Made by a program: the position numbers and the translations under genes
NCBI GenBank assembly: GCA_964654695.1
Contig: CAZZKJ010000011.1
Span: forward strand, 1-60,008
Origin: CAZZKJ01 sp964654695
Lineage (GTDB): Bacteria; Krumholzibacteriota; Krumholzibacteriia; WVZY01
Direction: 5' to 3'
Length of the DNA stretch: 60,008 bases
Part shown: positions 1 to 8,686 of the stretch, piece by piece
How the letters are laid out: each line of letters begins with the position of its first letter
Position numbering within the stretch: the first letter of the stretch is position 1
Notes under the pieces: model-generated
The model's input: only the letters and a program-made list of their open reading frames with translations
Databases searched by the model: none
Told to the model about the DNA's origin: nothing

Positions 1-739
1 CGAAACCGCAGGCGCGGGCGGCTTCGGCGGTAACCGGTCCAATGCAGGCCGCAGTGCTCGATCCGGCCATCCCTGAGAATACTCTCTGAGTCATTCCGAG
101 TTTTAGATATTTAACCGTGGAGGGACTGGTGAATGCTATTACATCCGGGGGATTTTCAAGTTCGCGCATCAATATTTTGTTTTTGCTGAAATCCTCCGGA
201 ACGGTTTTGTATACCGGTACATCGGAAACATGAGCGCCATTTTTCTCGAGTGCTTCCTTGAGAAACTTTCTGGCTTCCAAGGCCCTGGGAAGGAGAATCC
301 TTGTTCCTTTGATATCTAATCCGGATTCCATCACCGCGGCTGCCAGACTTTCTGCTACGGCCGTATCGGGTACCAGGTTCGGCTCGAAACCATGTTTCCT
401 AAGAGCATCGGCCGTGGCGCCGCCGATAGCTCCGAGGGTTTTGCTCTTCGATCCAAGCGGCAGCTTGGTGTCGCCCGCATAAGAAAAGTATTTATATACG
501 GCATTCGTGCTTGTAAAAAGAATGATATCATAATCATCGACATGCCCTATGGCTTTTCTTACCAATGAGGCGTCAACATCTTCAATCCGGATAGCAGGAA
601 TTTCGATGACATGTGCCCCAAGTTCCTCAAGACGCAAAGCAAATACACCGGCCTGGGATTTGGCCCTCGTTATAGCTATCCTCCTGCCCTCTAGTGAGCA
701 GTCCGTTTGACCAAGGTGTTTTGATCGAGGCGGCCGCAT
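1..739 (-). CDS. hemD: Uroporphyrinogen-III synthase (HemD), 3' end outside window
   Basis: Cyclises hydroxymethylbilane to uroporphyrinogen III with inversion of ring D, in the cytosol. The frame is open from ATG at 739-737 to the window edge, giving about 246 residues; the family is usually 240-270, so little is missing. Visible HemD traits are an N-terminal GRRIAITRA segment followed by AGVFALRLEELGA, the block DIILFTSTNAV near residue 80, and in the second lobe PDVIAFTSPSTVKYL followed by CIGPVTAEAARACG. The start lies 8 nt after the hemC stop, so it is the last visible gene of hemX-hemA-hemC-hemD and presumably co-transcribed. Truncated only by the window edge, not a pseudogene. Confidence 0.9.
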   Translation of the reverse strand, partial: MRPPRSKHLGQTDCSLEGRRIAITRAKSQAGVFALRLEELGAHVIEIPAIRIEDVDASLVRKAIGHVDDYDIILFTSTNAVYKYFSYAGDTKLPLGSKSKTLGAIGGATADALRKHGFEPNLVPDTAVAESLAAAVMESGLDIKGTRILLPRALEARKFLKEALEKNGAHVSDVPVYKTVPEDFSKNKILMRELENPPDVIAFTSPSTVKYLKLGMTQRVFSGMAGSSTAACIGPVTAEAARACGF

Positions 740-747
740 ATTCAATA

Positions 748-1671
748 TTACCCCGCTTTGCCTTTTTCAACGATTTCCATCGCTCCCTGTTTCATGAGCT
801 CATCAATGATCTTCGAAGAGGTGATGTCGGCATCTTTCACCGGGCCTTCGGCACGGGATTCAATGAACGTTTGGGCGTTGAGATCGGAAACGAAAGCCAG
901 GATTGACAGCTTGCCATTATAGGCTCTGGCGGTTATACCGATTGGAATCTGGCAGCTTCCGCCGAGGGCGCTCAAGATTATTCTTTCCGCGCCGGTTTCG
1001 ATCGATGATGTTTCATCGTTCAAGCGCTCCATGATCTGGTTCATGCGTTCGTCGTCTTCCCGTATTTCGATGCCCAGCGCCCCTTGTCCGGCGGCGGGGA
1101 CCATAAATGAGGGATCGAATACTTGAGTGATGATTTTCTCCAATCCAAGTCTCTTAAGACCCGCGCTTGCCAGAATGATTCCGTCAAACCCTCTGCTTTT
1201 CATTTTTTCTATGCGAGTGGGAACATTTCCGCGCAGATCTTCCAGAACGATATCCGGTCTTTTTCGTTTGAGCTGAACCCGGCGCCGAAGACTGCCTGAA
1301 GCTATAATTCCTCCGGAAGGTACTTCGGCGAACGAGGAATGTTTTGAAGAAATGAAAACATCTCTTTCATCTTCGCGCCTGGGCACGGCTCCTAGCGTCA
1401 GTCCGGCCGGAAGTTCCGTCGGCAGATCTTTGAGACTATGAACGGCAAGGTCGATCGAGCCTCCTAGAAGGTTATCTTCGAGCTCCTTTGTGAAAAGCCC
1501 TTTATCGCCTATTTCCGGCAGCGATCGGTTCAGAATTTTGTCCCCTTTGGTTTCTAATTTGATGATCTCGCAGGAGTATTTGCCGCCGGCCTCAATCATT
1601 GATTTGATCATTCGGCTTTGGGTCAAGGCCAAAAGACTTTTTCTCGATCCAATTATGATTTTAGAGGTCAT
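748..1671 (-). CDS. hemC: Porphobilinogen deaminase (hydroxymethylbilane synthase)
   Basis: Condenses four porphobilinogens into hydroxymethylbilane in the cytosol. 307 residues, normal length. Motifs seen: IIIGSRKSLLALTQS at the N-terminus, the substrate/cofactor arginines in ASGSLRRRVQLKRKRPD and EDLRGNVPTRIEKM, PAAGQGALGIEIR, and the cofactor-carrying cysteine in LGGSCQIPIG near residue 240. The ATG lies inside the last codons of hemA (11-nt overlap), which suggests translational coupling; hemD follows after 8 nt. Identification is secure. Confidence 0.97.
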   Translation of the reverse strand: MTSKIIIGSRKSLLALTQSRMIKSMIEAGGKYSCEIIKLETKGDKILNRSLPEIGDKGLFTKELEDNLLGGSIDLAVHSLKDLPTELPAGLTLGAVPRREDERDVFISSKHSSFAEVPSGGIIASGSLRRRVQLKRKRPDIVLEDLRGNVPTRIEKMKSRGFDGIILASAGLKRLGLEKIITQVFDPSFMVPAAGQGALGIEIREDDERMNQIMERLNDETSSIETGAERIILSALGGSCQIPIGITARAYNGKLSILAFVSDLNAQTFIESRAEGPVKDADITSSKIIDELMKQGAMEIVEKGKAG

Positions 1672-2929
1672 TGCTTTCGCCCAGCTTGAAAAGACGCCTG
1701 ATTGATTGAATCATTGAATGCCCGCCTCCGTTTTCGGATGCTCTTTTCATCTCGACCGTAGGATTGTGCAGGAGCTTATTTATCAGGGCTTTTGTGGTTT
1801 CATCAACGATCCCGCGGGCATTTTCAGGGATCCTTCGCGAATATCTGTCGAGCTCGGAACGGCGTATTTGCTCAAAATGTTGGCGAAGCGAAATTATAGC
1901 CGGAGCGGCTTCAAGCGATCTGCGCCAGTCCATGAAATTACCCGCCGACTCTTTGATAATTTTATTGGCATCACAGATTTCTTTTTCTCTTTTGACCTTG
2001 TTTGCTTTGGCAATGGAGGAAAGGTCGTCGATGTTATAAAGAAAGACGTTGTACAATTTGCCCGTTTTGGGATCGATGTCGCGCGGAATGGCTAGATCAA
2101 TTATAAAAAGTGGGGAATTTCTGCGTTTTTCCATTAACTCGCCGGCGGATTCCGCACTAAGGATGAACCCTTCTGCGGATGTCGAAGCAATTAAAACATC
2201 CACTTCTTCCAGGCATCCTTGAAGGTTTTCCAGAGTTATCGCTTTTCCTCCCATATCGCGTGCAAGATGTTCGGCTTTTTCAAAAGTCCTGTTGGCGATA
2301 ATGAAATTTGTTGCTCCCTGACGGGATAAATTTTTAACAGTTAGCTCCCCGGTTTCCCCGGCTCCTACTAAAAGAACGGTTTTATCCTCTAGGTTTTGAA
2401 AGATTTTTTTTGCAAGCTCCACAGCCGCATAGCTGACGGAAACGGCCCCATGCGAAATCTTTGTCAGATGGCGCACCTTCTTGCTGGTTTCAAAGCATTT
2501 ATTAAAAAGTTTATTGAGAATAATTCCTGTGCTTCCCGCTTGAGATGCAATCCTGAAGGCCTCTTTTACCTGGCTGAAGACCTGAGTTTCACCGATTATC
2601 AGGGAGTCGACGCCGGAAGCAACTGCAAATAAGTGTTCCACGGCTTCGGCATCTTCATAAGAATATAGAGTGCCGTCAAGCGTTCCCGGAGGGATACGGT
2701 GAAAATTATAAAGGAACTGAGTCAAGACATCCCGGGCACTTTTAAAATCAGGAGCGACGCTATAAATCTCGTTTCGATTGCATGTGGACAGCACAACCGA
2801 TTCCTTGAACAGATTTAAATCGGCCAGAACATCAAGAGCTTTGGAAATGCGCTCGGGAGTAAAAATGATTTGCTCCCTTATGTCCACTGAAGCGGTTGAA
2901 TGGTTATGTCCCAGGGCTATTATATTCAT
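1661..2929 (-). CDS. hemA: Glutamyl-tRNA reductase
   Basis: Reduces glutamyl-tRNA(Glu) to glutamate-1-semialdehyde, the first committed step of C5 haem synthesis. 422 residues, typical. Seen: GHNHSTASVDIREQI at the N-terminus, the catalytic cysteine in VVLSTCNRNEIYS near residue 50, the GVDSLIIGETQ segment, a NADPH-binding GAGETGEL near 190, IDLAIPRDIDP, and a C-terminal dimerisation helix. Starts 4 nt after the HemX-like gene and overlaps hemC. The C5 route rules out an alphaproteobacterial ALA synthase. HemL and HemB are not in the window. Confidence 0.97.
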   Translation of the reverse strand: MNIIALGHNHSTASVDIREQIIFTPERISKALDVLADLNLFKESVVLSTCNRNEIYSVAPDFKSARDVLTQFLYNFHRIPPGTLDGTLYSYEDAEAVEHLFAVASGVDSLIIGETQVFSQVKEAFRIASQAGSTGIILNKLFNKCFETSKKVRHLTKISHGAVSVSYAAVELAKKIFQNLEDKTVLLVGAGETGELTVKNLSRQGATNFIIANRTFEKAEHLARDMGGKAITLENLQGCLEEVDVLIASTSAEGFILSAESAGELMEKRRNSPLFIIDLAIPRDIDPKTGKLYNVFLYNIDDLSSIAKANKVKREKEICDANKIIKESAGNFMDWRRSLEAAPAIISLRQHFEQIRRSELDRYSRRIPENARGIVDETTKALINKLLHNPTVEMKRASENGGGHSMIQSIRRLFKLGESNDL

Positions 2930-2933
2930 GGTT

Positions 2934-3758
2934 TCAAAGGAATTGGTGTGCTGTTTTAAATAGAAGGTCTACGAAAACAAAAGTGAATACCAGCGAACAA
3001 AAACCGAAAGCAGCGAACAAGGCTACGCGTTTACCCTCCCATCCTTTTTGAAGACGGGCATGAAGATAGGCGGCATATATGAGCCAAACGACAAGCGAAG
3101 ATACCTGCTTTGGATCCCAGCTCCAGAATTTGCCCCAGGCCTGGTCCGCCCATATCGCCCCGGAGCCGATGCCTATGGTCAGCAGTAGAAATCCCAATGT
3201 AACTGCTTTGTATGACATATCGTCCAGTATTTCGAGTGACGGCATGCGTTGAAATATATAACCGGGTTTCCTGCCTCTGATTTCACGAAAAAGAAGCAGA
3301 TATAGCAGGGACAGAAGCGCAGCAACGGCAAATGCCGCGAATGACAAAACGGCGCTGCCCGCGTGGAGGGCAAACCATGCGCTCTGTAAAACCGGTTTTA
3401 TCTGCGTAAATCCCGAATAGCGCAAAGTCGATAGCAGTTGAAACAGCCAGGCTATAATTATTATGAATGCGCCTATCGTGCTGGATTTCAGACGAATTTC
3501 CAAATAGATATACACGAGGGCCAATGCGGCGGCAAAAAAACTAAGGGCTTCGCCCTGCGAAGCCAATGGAATATGATTCTCTCCGATCATTTTGAGGACG
3601 AGGTATGTTAAATGGGAAGCGGTCGTGAAGAGCAGAAGCATGCGCGAATGAACCCTGAAACGAGCATTTCCATTTATGAAATGCATAATATAAAAAAAAG
3701 AAGTTATCCCGTATAAAACGGGAAGCAAAATATTAAGTTGATGAATAATTGCTATCAT
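2934..3758 (-). CDS. hemX: HemX-like CcsA-family membrane protein
   Basis: 274-residue polytopic protein of the CcsA/CcmC/HemX haem-handling family, with about eight hydrophobic segments and the tryptophan-rich WGKFWSWDPKQ motif near residue 210, which in this family contacts haem. Position directly upstream of hemA (4-nt gap) is the classic HemX position; in Bacillus HemX lowers glutamyl-tRNA reductase level. A second, better CcsA candidate lies upstream next to ResB, so I call this one HemX rather than the synthase subunit. No clear Shine-Dalgarno sequence precedes the ATG at 3758, and a strong hairpin sits only 33 nt upstream. The specific role is inference. Confidence 0.8.
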   Translation of the reverse strand: MIAIIHQLNILLPVLYGITSFFYIMHFINGNARFRVHSRMLLLFTTASHLTYLVLKMIGENHIPLASQGEALSFFAAALALVYIYLEIRLKSSTIGAFIIIIAWLFQLLSTLRYSGFTQIKPVLQSAWFALHAGSAVLSFAAFAVAALLSLLYLLLFREIRGRKPGYIFQRMPSLEILDDMSYKAVTLGFLLLTIGIGSGAIWADQAWGKFWSWDPKQVSSLVVWLIYAAYLHARLQKGWEGKRVALFAAFGFCSLVFTFVFVDLLFKTAHQFL

Positions 3759-3790
3759 GGCGTTTGGGTTTAAAGGACAAAGCGGCCGAA

Positions 3791-3821
3791 CGGAAAAAGC
3801 TCCTATGAGGAGCTTTTTCCG
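3791..3821 (-). terminator. 14-bp hairpin between ccs and hem genes
   Basis: Perfect 14-bp stem (CGGAAAAAGCTCCT against AGGAGCTTTTTCCG) with a three-base loop; the T tract lies inside the stem. It follows the CcsA stop on the minus strand by about 14 nt. Only about 33 nt separate it from the HemX-like start, leaving little room for a new promoter, so it may be a partial terminator or attenuator rather than a full stop. Confidence 0.75.
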
Positions 3822-3834
3822 CTCGCGAATAGAA

Positions 3835-4653
3835 TCAGCCGTAAGCGTGTTGGCCGCTCAATATGATGTTGCCGAAAAAAGACAGCATAATCATAACAAA
3901 TCCAATGATTGACAGAACGGCTGCCTTATTTCCTTTCCAGTCGCGCTGAAGGCGGGCATGCAGATAGCCGGTATAAAAAAGCCAGATAATTAGCGAGCCG
4001 ACTTCTTTGGGATCCCATCCCCAGAAGGTCCCCCAGGCCTTATAGGCCCAAATGGAGCCGGCGAAAAGCGCCCCAAGCGTGAATAATGGATAACCGATGG
4101 AAACCGCTTTGTAATTAATATCATCCAGGACTCCCAAAGATGGAAAAAACGAAAGTTCTTTGCCGCGTCTTGAAAACCAGGATTTTATCATATACATTAT
4201 GCTGACAGCGCAGGCTATGGCGAAGGCCCCTTCTCCCAGTGCAGCCAGAGATACGTGAATGGCCAGCCAATTGCTTTGAAGGGCGGGGACAAGCTGCTGG
4301 CTGATTTCCTTCGGAAGAACGGAAGCGGATACTATCAATATAAGAACGACGAAGGAAACAAAAACACCCAGGATCAACTTCTTAAACTTATAAAGCAGGT
4401 AGGCATAAGACCCAACGGCCATCCAGGACATCAGGGATGCGTATTCGAACATATTCGAAAAGGGAACATGTCCGGATATTTTCCATCTGTAAATCAAACC
4501 AACCGTCTGGGGCAGAAATCCCACCAGGAGAAGGACGTTTGCCAGCTTGCCCAGTACGGCGTGCTTGAAAGCAAAGTACAAAGTGAAAACCAAAAAAGAG
4601 ATGAGATAAAACCAGAAACTGTACCAGAACAAAGTTATATCAATCGACTGCAC
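3835..4653 (-). CDS. ccsA: Cytochrome c synthase subunit CcsA (ResC)
   Basis: Integral membrane haem-handling subunit of the System II cytochrome c synthase; with ResB it exports haem and attaches it to CxxCH apocytochromes on the outer face. 272 residues from the GTG chosen here, with eight or so hydrophobic helices and the haem-binding WGTFWGWDPKEVGS motif followed by YTGYLHARLQRDW. A longer reading from TTG at 4668 is possible, but AAAGGAG lies 5 nt before the GTG, so I prefer it. It follows resB by 11 nt. Paralogous to the HemX-like protein downstream. Needed for the many multihaem proteins encoded in this window. Confidence 0.93.
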   Translation of the reverse strand: MQSIDITLFWYSFWFYLISFLVFTLYFAFKHAVLGKLANVLLLVGFLPQTVGLIYRWKISGHVPFSNMFEYASLMSWMAVGSYAYLLYKFKKLILGVFVSFVVLILIVSASVLPKEISQQLVPALQSNWLAIHVSLAALGEGAFAIACAVSIMYMIKSWFSRRGKELSFFPSLGVLDDINYKAVSIGYPLFTLGALFAGSIWAYKAWGTFWGWDPKEVGSLIIWLFYTGYLHARLQRDWKGNKAAVLSIIGFVMIMLSFFGNIILSGQHAYG

Positions 4654-4664
4654 GATTGCTCCTT

Positions 4665-6092
4665 TCAATTTGAAACGGCAACTTTATTAGTTTGTTTTTT
4701 CCCTCCGACGTCGGGGTTTTGGCTCTTTATTTTTTCGACGATTTTCTTTACTTCGCGTTTGAAATGGTCTTTAAATTTGTGAGATGTGCCTGCAAGAAAA
4801 GCTTTATCCCTTTCGCCGGGTGTATGAAGTATTGTAATCCAGATTTGCTGGTGGTTCAGATAAAAGACGAGTACCAGACCGAGGGTCATTATCAAGAAGC
4901 CGGACCAGATAAAATAACTTCCGGGATTTTTTGCTGCCTGCAATCCTGTATAATAAAGAGGTTCAAAATCGATCAAGTCGGATTTAAGAGGCAGATTCTT
5001 GCTGGTGTGAACGGCGGGAAAATTCGCAAAAAGCCACTCATGACCAAGTTCCTCGCCGTTTTCATAATACTTGAGAAGCAGCGCAGGATTCCCAAGCTGC
5101 TCGGATTTTGAAATAACACCTTTTTGAGTTATCTGGAAATCAGCCGTAAAGTCGCTCAATAGGAGCGAATAATTTGTGCCCTTGACCGGAGTAATGGCGC
5201 CGAATGCGACGTTCAGTGTATCCGCGTAAGATCCCGACGACAGAGCGAGGACGGCCCTTTTAAGCTTACGCGGATGAAGCCTGTAGGATGCCTGGTAGTA
5301 GCTTATCCCCGCATAGCGCAGGGGGTGATTGACTTCCACTTGCTTTGTCACGACAGCGGAGTCGTTTTCGTCAATTACCTTAAGATCAGTTATATAATCC
5401 TTAATTTCTCCGCGGGCATTATAAACGATGCTAAAATTATTGATTTTCAACCGGTGGTCTGCAAAAGGAGCGGATATTGTATCGCCCGCCGCTCCCCAAA
5501 GCATATCGGATTTACCGGCAAATGCGGATACAAGGCCTCCAACGAACAAAGCCAGAAGACCAACATGGCTGAGAAAGGGTCCCAGCCTCGATAATGATCC
5601 CTTTTTGGCGTATACGAACGTTTCATTGTCTTTTTTCTTGATAGAGACATTGTAAAATCTGTGTTTTAAGGCATGGCTGATTAATGCCAGCGAAGAGTTT
5701 TCGTTAATTTTAAAAGAATAGAAATTCTTTTGCCTGGAGATTTTATCTTTGGATCTGAAATCGCTTTTTCCGGCAATAAATTTGATGACCCCTCTGATTC
5801 GATTGATCGAGCATAAAAGCAGGCTCAAACATAAAAGCATAAGAAGCCCTATGAACCACCAGGAGTGATACGGAGTGAACAATTGGAAGGCCGCGGAAAT
5901 CTTGTATATCACCGGGTTCATATTGGTTGCATAATGATTTTCCCAATTATAGAAATTAGTCGGATGGTATTCCTGGAATACTATTGAAAAAATGGAAGTT
6001 GCGGCGAGGATGATCAAAATGAAAATCGTCAAGCGCATGGATGTCAGAATATCCACCGAACGCTTGAAAAATGATCTTTTGTCGCGGGTCAT
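4665..6092 (-). CDS. resB: Cytochrome c synthase subunit ResB (CcsB)
   Basis: Membrane partner of CcsA in System II cytochrome c maturation. 475 residues from ATG 6092; an upstream in-frame codon at 6143 would overlap the preceding gene by 47 nt, while AGAGG stands about 10 nt before 6092, so I prefer the later start. Seen: TM helix ILTSMRLTIFILIILAATS near residues 15-33, TM segments around residues 75-95 and 165-185, a long periplasmic domain containing NHPLRYAGISYYQASY (typical ResB), and a last TM near residue 400. Together with CcsA it forms a two-gene maturation unit. Confidence 0.93.
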   Translation of the reverse strand: MTRDKRSFFKRSVDILTSMRLTIFILIILAATSIFSIVFQEYHPTNFYNWENHYATNMNPVIYKISAAFQLFTPYHSWWFIGLLMLLCLSLLLCSINRIRGVIKFIAGKSDFRSKDKISRQKNFYSFKINENSSLALISHALKHRFYNVSIKKKDNETFVYAKKGSLSRLGPFLSHVGLLALFVGGLVSAFAGKSDMLWGAAGDTISAPFADHRLKINNFSIVYNARGEIKDYITDLKVIDENDSAVVTKQVEVNHPLRYAGISYYQASYRLHPRKLKRAVLALSSGSYADTLNVAFGAITPVKGTNYSLLLSDFTADFQITQKGVISKSEQLGNPALLLKYYENGEELGHEWLFANFPAVHTSKNLPLKSDLIDFEPLYYTGLQAAKNPGSYFIWSGFLIMTLGLVLVFYLNHQQIWITILHTPGERDKAFLAGTSHKFKDHFKREVKKIVEKIKSQNPDVGGKKQTNKVAVSN

Positions 6093-6096
6093 TGTT

Positions 6097-6849
6097 TTAG
6101 TTCCTCTCTGCTGATGGAAACACGAAAGCGAAGCTCGCGCCATCGATGCTGCGGTTTTGCGGGATTATTATTACCCCCTGGCTGTTCAATATGTCCAAAG
6201 ATATATTTGTTATGTCGGTTTTCTTGGTGAAGGACATCGAATTGGGAATAGAGACTTTTTGCTGCCCGTCAAAGCCGACCTCCAACCTTAATAACCGGCT
6301 GGAATCATCATAGCATATGTTCATTGAAAGTCTGCTCAGATTGGATCCATATGCATATTCAATTATCAGATTCTGAAGGGCAAGAACAGTAAGATGAGGA
6401 TCTATAAAACAAAGGTCGGCTTCATTGAGTTTATTGATGATTACGGGCACATTCAACCGGGGTGCGATTAAAAAGCGAAGCATTTCAGCGGTATCGTTCA
6501 AGTGGCAAGGCTCCTCTGAAGGGCCGAAAGATTTTAAAGAAGAAGCAAAAACGCTCATTTTGGTGTCCATTTTTGCCATTTGCTTCAACATTTCCTTGAG
6601 AAGGCGCCTTTCCGGCGTATTTTCTTCGAATTCATCCAAAAGAACCTGTGTGGTACCAAAAATGCCAGCCAACGGGTTCTTCATATCATGCAGAAAAATA
6701 CGGCTTGAGGACCAGAAAACAAGCAGCTTATTCATCCTGCCGACAAGAGAGCTGAAATTCTGTTGAATCAGCAATTCGGAGGAGGAAGCGGCCGGCTTTA
6801 TTTTTTGAGAATCGGACATATTATTTTCTTTTTTGGGCGAATCTGACAT
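6097..6849 (-). CDS. Histidine-kinase-like protein with degenerate ATPase domain
   Basis: 250 residues, no signal peptide or membrane helix, so cytosolic. It has a DHp-like region with the phospho-acceptor motif FLHDMKNPLAGI near residue 55, a helical stretch, then a region shaped like a HATPase domain. The N-box position reads LQNLIIEYAYG, with Glu where the essential second Asn should be, and I find no DxGxG G1 box; the C-terminal GASFAFVFP resembles the last strand. I infer a kinase that no longer binds ATP, perhaps a phosphotransfer or scaffold protein. It ends 4 nt before resB, so it is the first gene of the cytochrome c maturation operon, an unusual neighbour. A second Met (codon 11, again MSDS) is an alternative start. 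Confidence 0.6.
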   Translation of the reverse strand: MSDSPKKENNMSDSQKIKPAASSSELLIQQNFSSLVGRMNKLLVFWSSSRIFLHDMKNPLAGIFGTTQVLLDEFEENTPERRLLKEMLKQMAKMDTKMSVFASSLKSFGPSEEPCHLNDTAEMLRFLIAPRLNVPVIINKLNEADLCFIDPHLTVLALQNLIIEYAYGSNLSRLSMNICYDDSSRLLRLEVGFDGQQKVSIPNSMSFTKKTDITNISLDILNSQGVIIIPQNRSIDGASFAFVFPSAERN

Positions 6850-7413
6850 GGTCCTGTCTGGAAAAATTCGATATCAGTGTTTGCAATGCAATCGGAATAA
6901 TCCTTACGATCCCGATCGCAATAAAATCTCACAGATAAAATTATCAAATCAGGCATTTATTTCCCTGCCGGTTTTGGATTCAGCACATTCCATTCCACCG
7001 GGAAAGGTTTTTTATTTTGTAGCAAATATGATCAAACCGGTTGATACTAAATAATATAGAAATTCATAAAACCCTTCGAAATTCGCTCTAATTTTAAAGT
7101 TTGTGACAAAAAGTACAAAGCCCAATTCAAGAGATTTAATATTTTGCATAAAAAATGAAACTTCGAAGATTTGATAATTAGTTTTAAACAAAGGCAAATA
7201 AGCAATGCGCACTCCTTTTTACCAGATCAATGCATCAAATCGATATGATTGAAATTGAGCTAATTATTTGTCTAATATGTTGATTGCCAAAATGTCATTT
7301 ACAACAGACTATTCGTACCCTCGTTGGTTTTTTAATAATATAGCTATAATTTGACCAAACCAACAGAATAACAGATGAACATTAGTTTATATATAGAATT
7401 GGCAATTATTGGC
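6850..7413. other. AT-rich intergenic region
   Basis: About 560 nt between the divergent ccs and cytochrome operons. It is clearly richer in A+T than the flanks, especially 7020-7400, and short open frames in it have no ribosome site or protein-like composition. I see no gene. It probably carries the promoters of the minus-strand operon and upstream control sites for the plus-strand one. Confidence 0.6.
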
Positions 7414-7442
7414 TTGACATGAATAGGGAGCAGCATTTATAG
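7414..7442 (+). promoter_or_regulatory. Promoter of the tetrahaem-Rieske-cytochrome b operon
   Basis: TTGACA at 7414-7419, a 17-nt spacer and TTATAG at 7437-7442. The -35 is perfect, the -10 moderate. It predicts a start near 7449 and a leader of roughly 185 nt before the first gene. Confidence 0.5.
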
Positions 7443-7490
7443 ACATATTACGGTCTTGTTGAACCCTAAGTGGTTGACTATTTGAATAGG

Positions 7491-7516
7491 CGAGGATTTC
7501 TTCGGGAACCTCGTTT
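7491..7516 (+). terminator. UUCG-loop hairpin with U tract inside the leader
   Basis: CGAGG/CCTCG outer stem, an inner TTTC/GGAA stem closed by a TTCG tetraloop, then TTTTT. This is a textbook intrinsic terminator, but it lies between the promoter at 7414 and the first gene at 7635. It could be an attenuator for the cytochrome operon, or the end of a short independent RNA. Confidence 0.6.
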
Positions 7517-7543
7517 TTCAATGTCGGCCAACATTAAGTGGAA

Positions 7544-7615
7544 ATGAAGACCGATGTGGCTGTTACTTCGGCTTCTGCATCCCCGCTGGCTGGAGCAATG
7601 AAATCCGCTGTATAA
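7544..7615 (+). CDS. Possible 23-residue leader peptide
   Basis: ATG at 7544, stop at 7613-7615; the peptide begins MKTDVAVTSASASPLAG. AAGTGG lies just before the ATG as a weak ribosome site. It ends 19 nt before the tetrahaem gene. It is rich in Ser/Ala with no recognisable motif, and may be chance. Confidence 0.2.
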   Translation: MKTDVAVTSASASPLAGAMKSAV

Positions 7616-7634
7616 AAACCAAGGAGGAAGGGAA

Positions 7635-8207
7635 ATGAAACGATCTACTCGTGCGAGATACTCATGGGTTTCAGCGATTCTTGCTGCTGTAATATCAATA
7701 GCTGCCGGCTCTGGAGCTGCAGAAATCACTTACGTTGGAGCGAAAAAGTGCAAAATGTGCCATAACAGCTCTAAGGCGGGGAAGCAATATACAATCTGGT
7801 CCGCTTCGGCTCATTCCAAAGCATTTGCTAATCTTGCCGAGGAACCGGCTTTGAAAGTTGCAAAGGAGAAAGGCATTGAAGATCCTCAGAAAAGCGATGC
7901 TTGTCTCAAATGTCACGCGCCTTCGCATGCTGCTAAAGCGGAAGCCAAGGGCCCGAAGCATGATATAGCGGAAGGCGTGAGCTGCGAAGATTGTCATGGC
8001 CCGGGTAGTGCCTATATTAAAATGTCTACGATGAAAGCCATTTCGGCCGGAAAGCAGAAAGCCGAAACTGTGGGACTCGTCAAACCGGATGAAAAGAAAT
8101 GCAAATCCTGTCATAATGCGAACAACCCTACTTTTGATAAATCCAAACCATTCGTATTCGATGAAATGTATAAAAAGATTGCTCATAAAAAACCGACTGT
8201 GGAGTAA
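7635..8207 (+). CDS. Tetrahaem cytochrome c554-family protein
   Basis: 190 residues with a Sec signal peptide (MKRSTR..., cleavage near AGSGAAE), so periplasmic or membrane-anchored outside. Four haem motifs: CKMCH near residue 38, CLKCH near 93, CEDCH near 117 and CKSCH near 155. The YVGAKKCKMCH start and CEDCHGPGSAY block are typical of the cytochrome c554/c-prime family. A strong AAGGAGG precedes the ATG. First gene of a four-gene operon with Rieske and cytochrome b, so it probably exchanges electrons with that complex. A second c554-like protein is encoded at 43411-44028. Confidence 0.85.
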   Translation: MKRSTRARYSWVSAILAAVISIAAGSGAAEITYVGAKKCKMCHNSSKAGKQYTIWSASAHSKAFANLAEEPALKVAKEKGIEDPQKSDACLKCHAPSHAAKAEAKGPKHDIAEGVSCEDCHGPGSAYIKMSTMKAISAGKQKAETVGLVKPDEKKCKSCHNANNPTFDKSKPFVFDEMYKKIAHKKPTVE

Positions 8208-8215
8208 AAGCTGAT

Positions 8216-8686
8216 ATGAATGAATTTAAAGATCCAGGCGCCGATTCCTTGCCGAAGAAGATTAAGAGACGATCATTCGTCAACTACATTCTCGGCGGTG
8301 GAGTAGTAGCCTGGCTTGCCTCTGTTTTTTACCCGGTAATTTCCTACCTTCTGCCTCCGGAGACTCCAGGGGGAAGTGTATCGAGTGTAAACGCGGCCAA
8401 AGTGGATGAACTGGAACCGGACAGTTCCAAAATATTCCAATTCGGCAGAAAGCCCGGTCTCTTGCTGAGATTGAAAAGCGGCGACTATCGCGCGTTTGTC
8501 GGTGTTTGCACGCACTTGAGTTGTACAGTTCAGTACCGACAAGATATGGGGGTTATTTGGTGCGCATGCCATAATGGTAAATACAATCTGAAGGGCATCA
8601 ATATAGCTGGTCCTCCTCCGCGTCCATTGGAATCTCTGGAAGTTCATGTTAGAGGCAATGATGTTTTCGTTTCTAAGGCAGCGTAA
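8216..8686 (+). CDS. Rieske [2Fe-2S] protein of a bc-type complex
   Basis: 156 residues. The N-terminal membrane anchor around residues 20-42 (FVNYILGGGVVAWLASVFYP) follows a twin basic stretch, KRRSF, compatible with Tat export. Cluster motifs are CTHLSC near residue 98 and CACHNGKYN near 118. The usual CPCHGS serine position is altered (CACHNG-K) while the following Tyr remains; loss of that serine hydrogen bond is known to lower Rieske potential, which fits a menaquinol-oxidising enzyme (inference). Starts 8 nt after the tetrahaem gene and overlaps cytochrome b by one base (TAATG). Confidence 0.93.
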   Translation: MNEFKDPGADSLPKKIKRRSFVNYILGGGVVAWLASVFYPVISYLLPPETPGGSVSSVNAAKVDELEPDSSKIFQFGRKPGLLLRLKSGDYRAFVGVCTHLSCTVQYRQDMGVIWCACHNGKYNLKGINIAGPPPRPLESLEVHVRGNDVFVSKAA

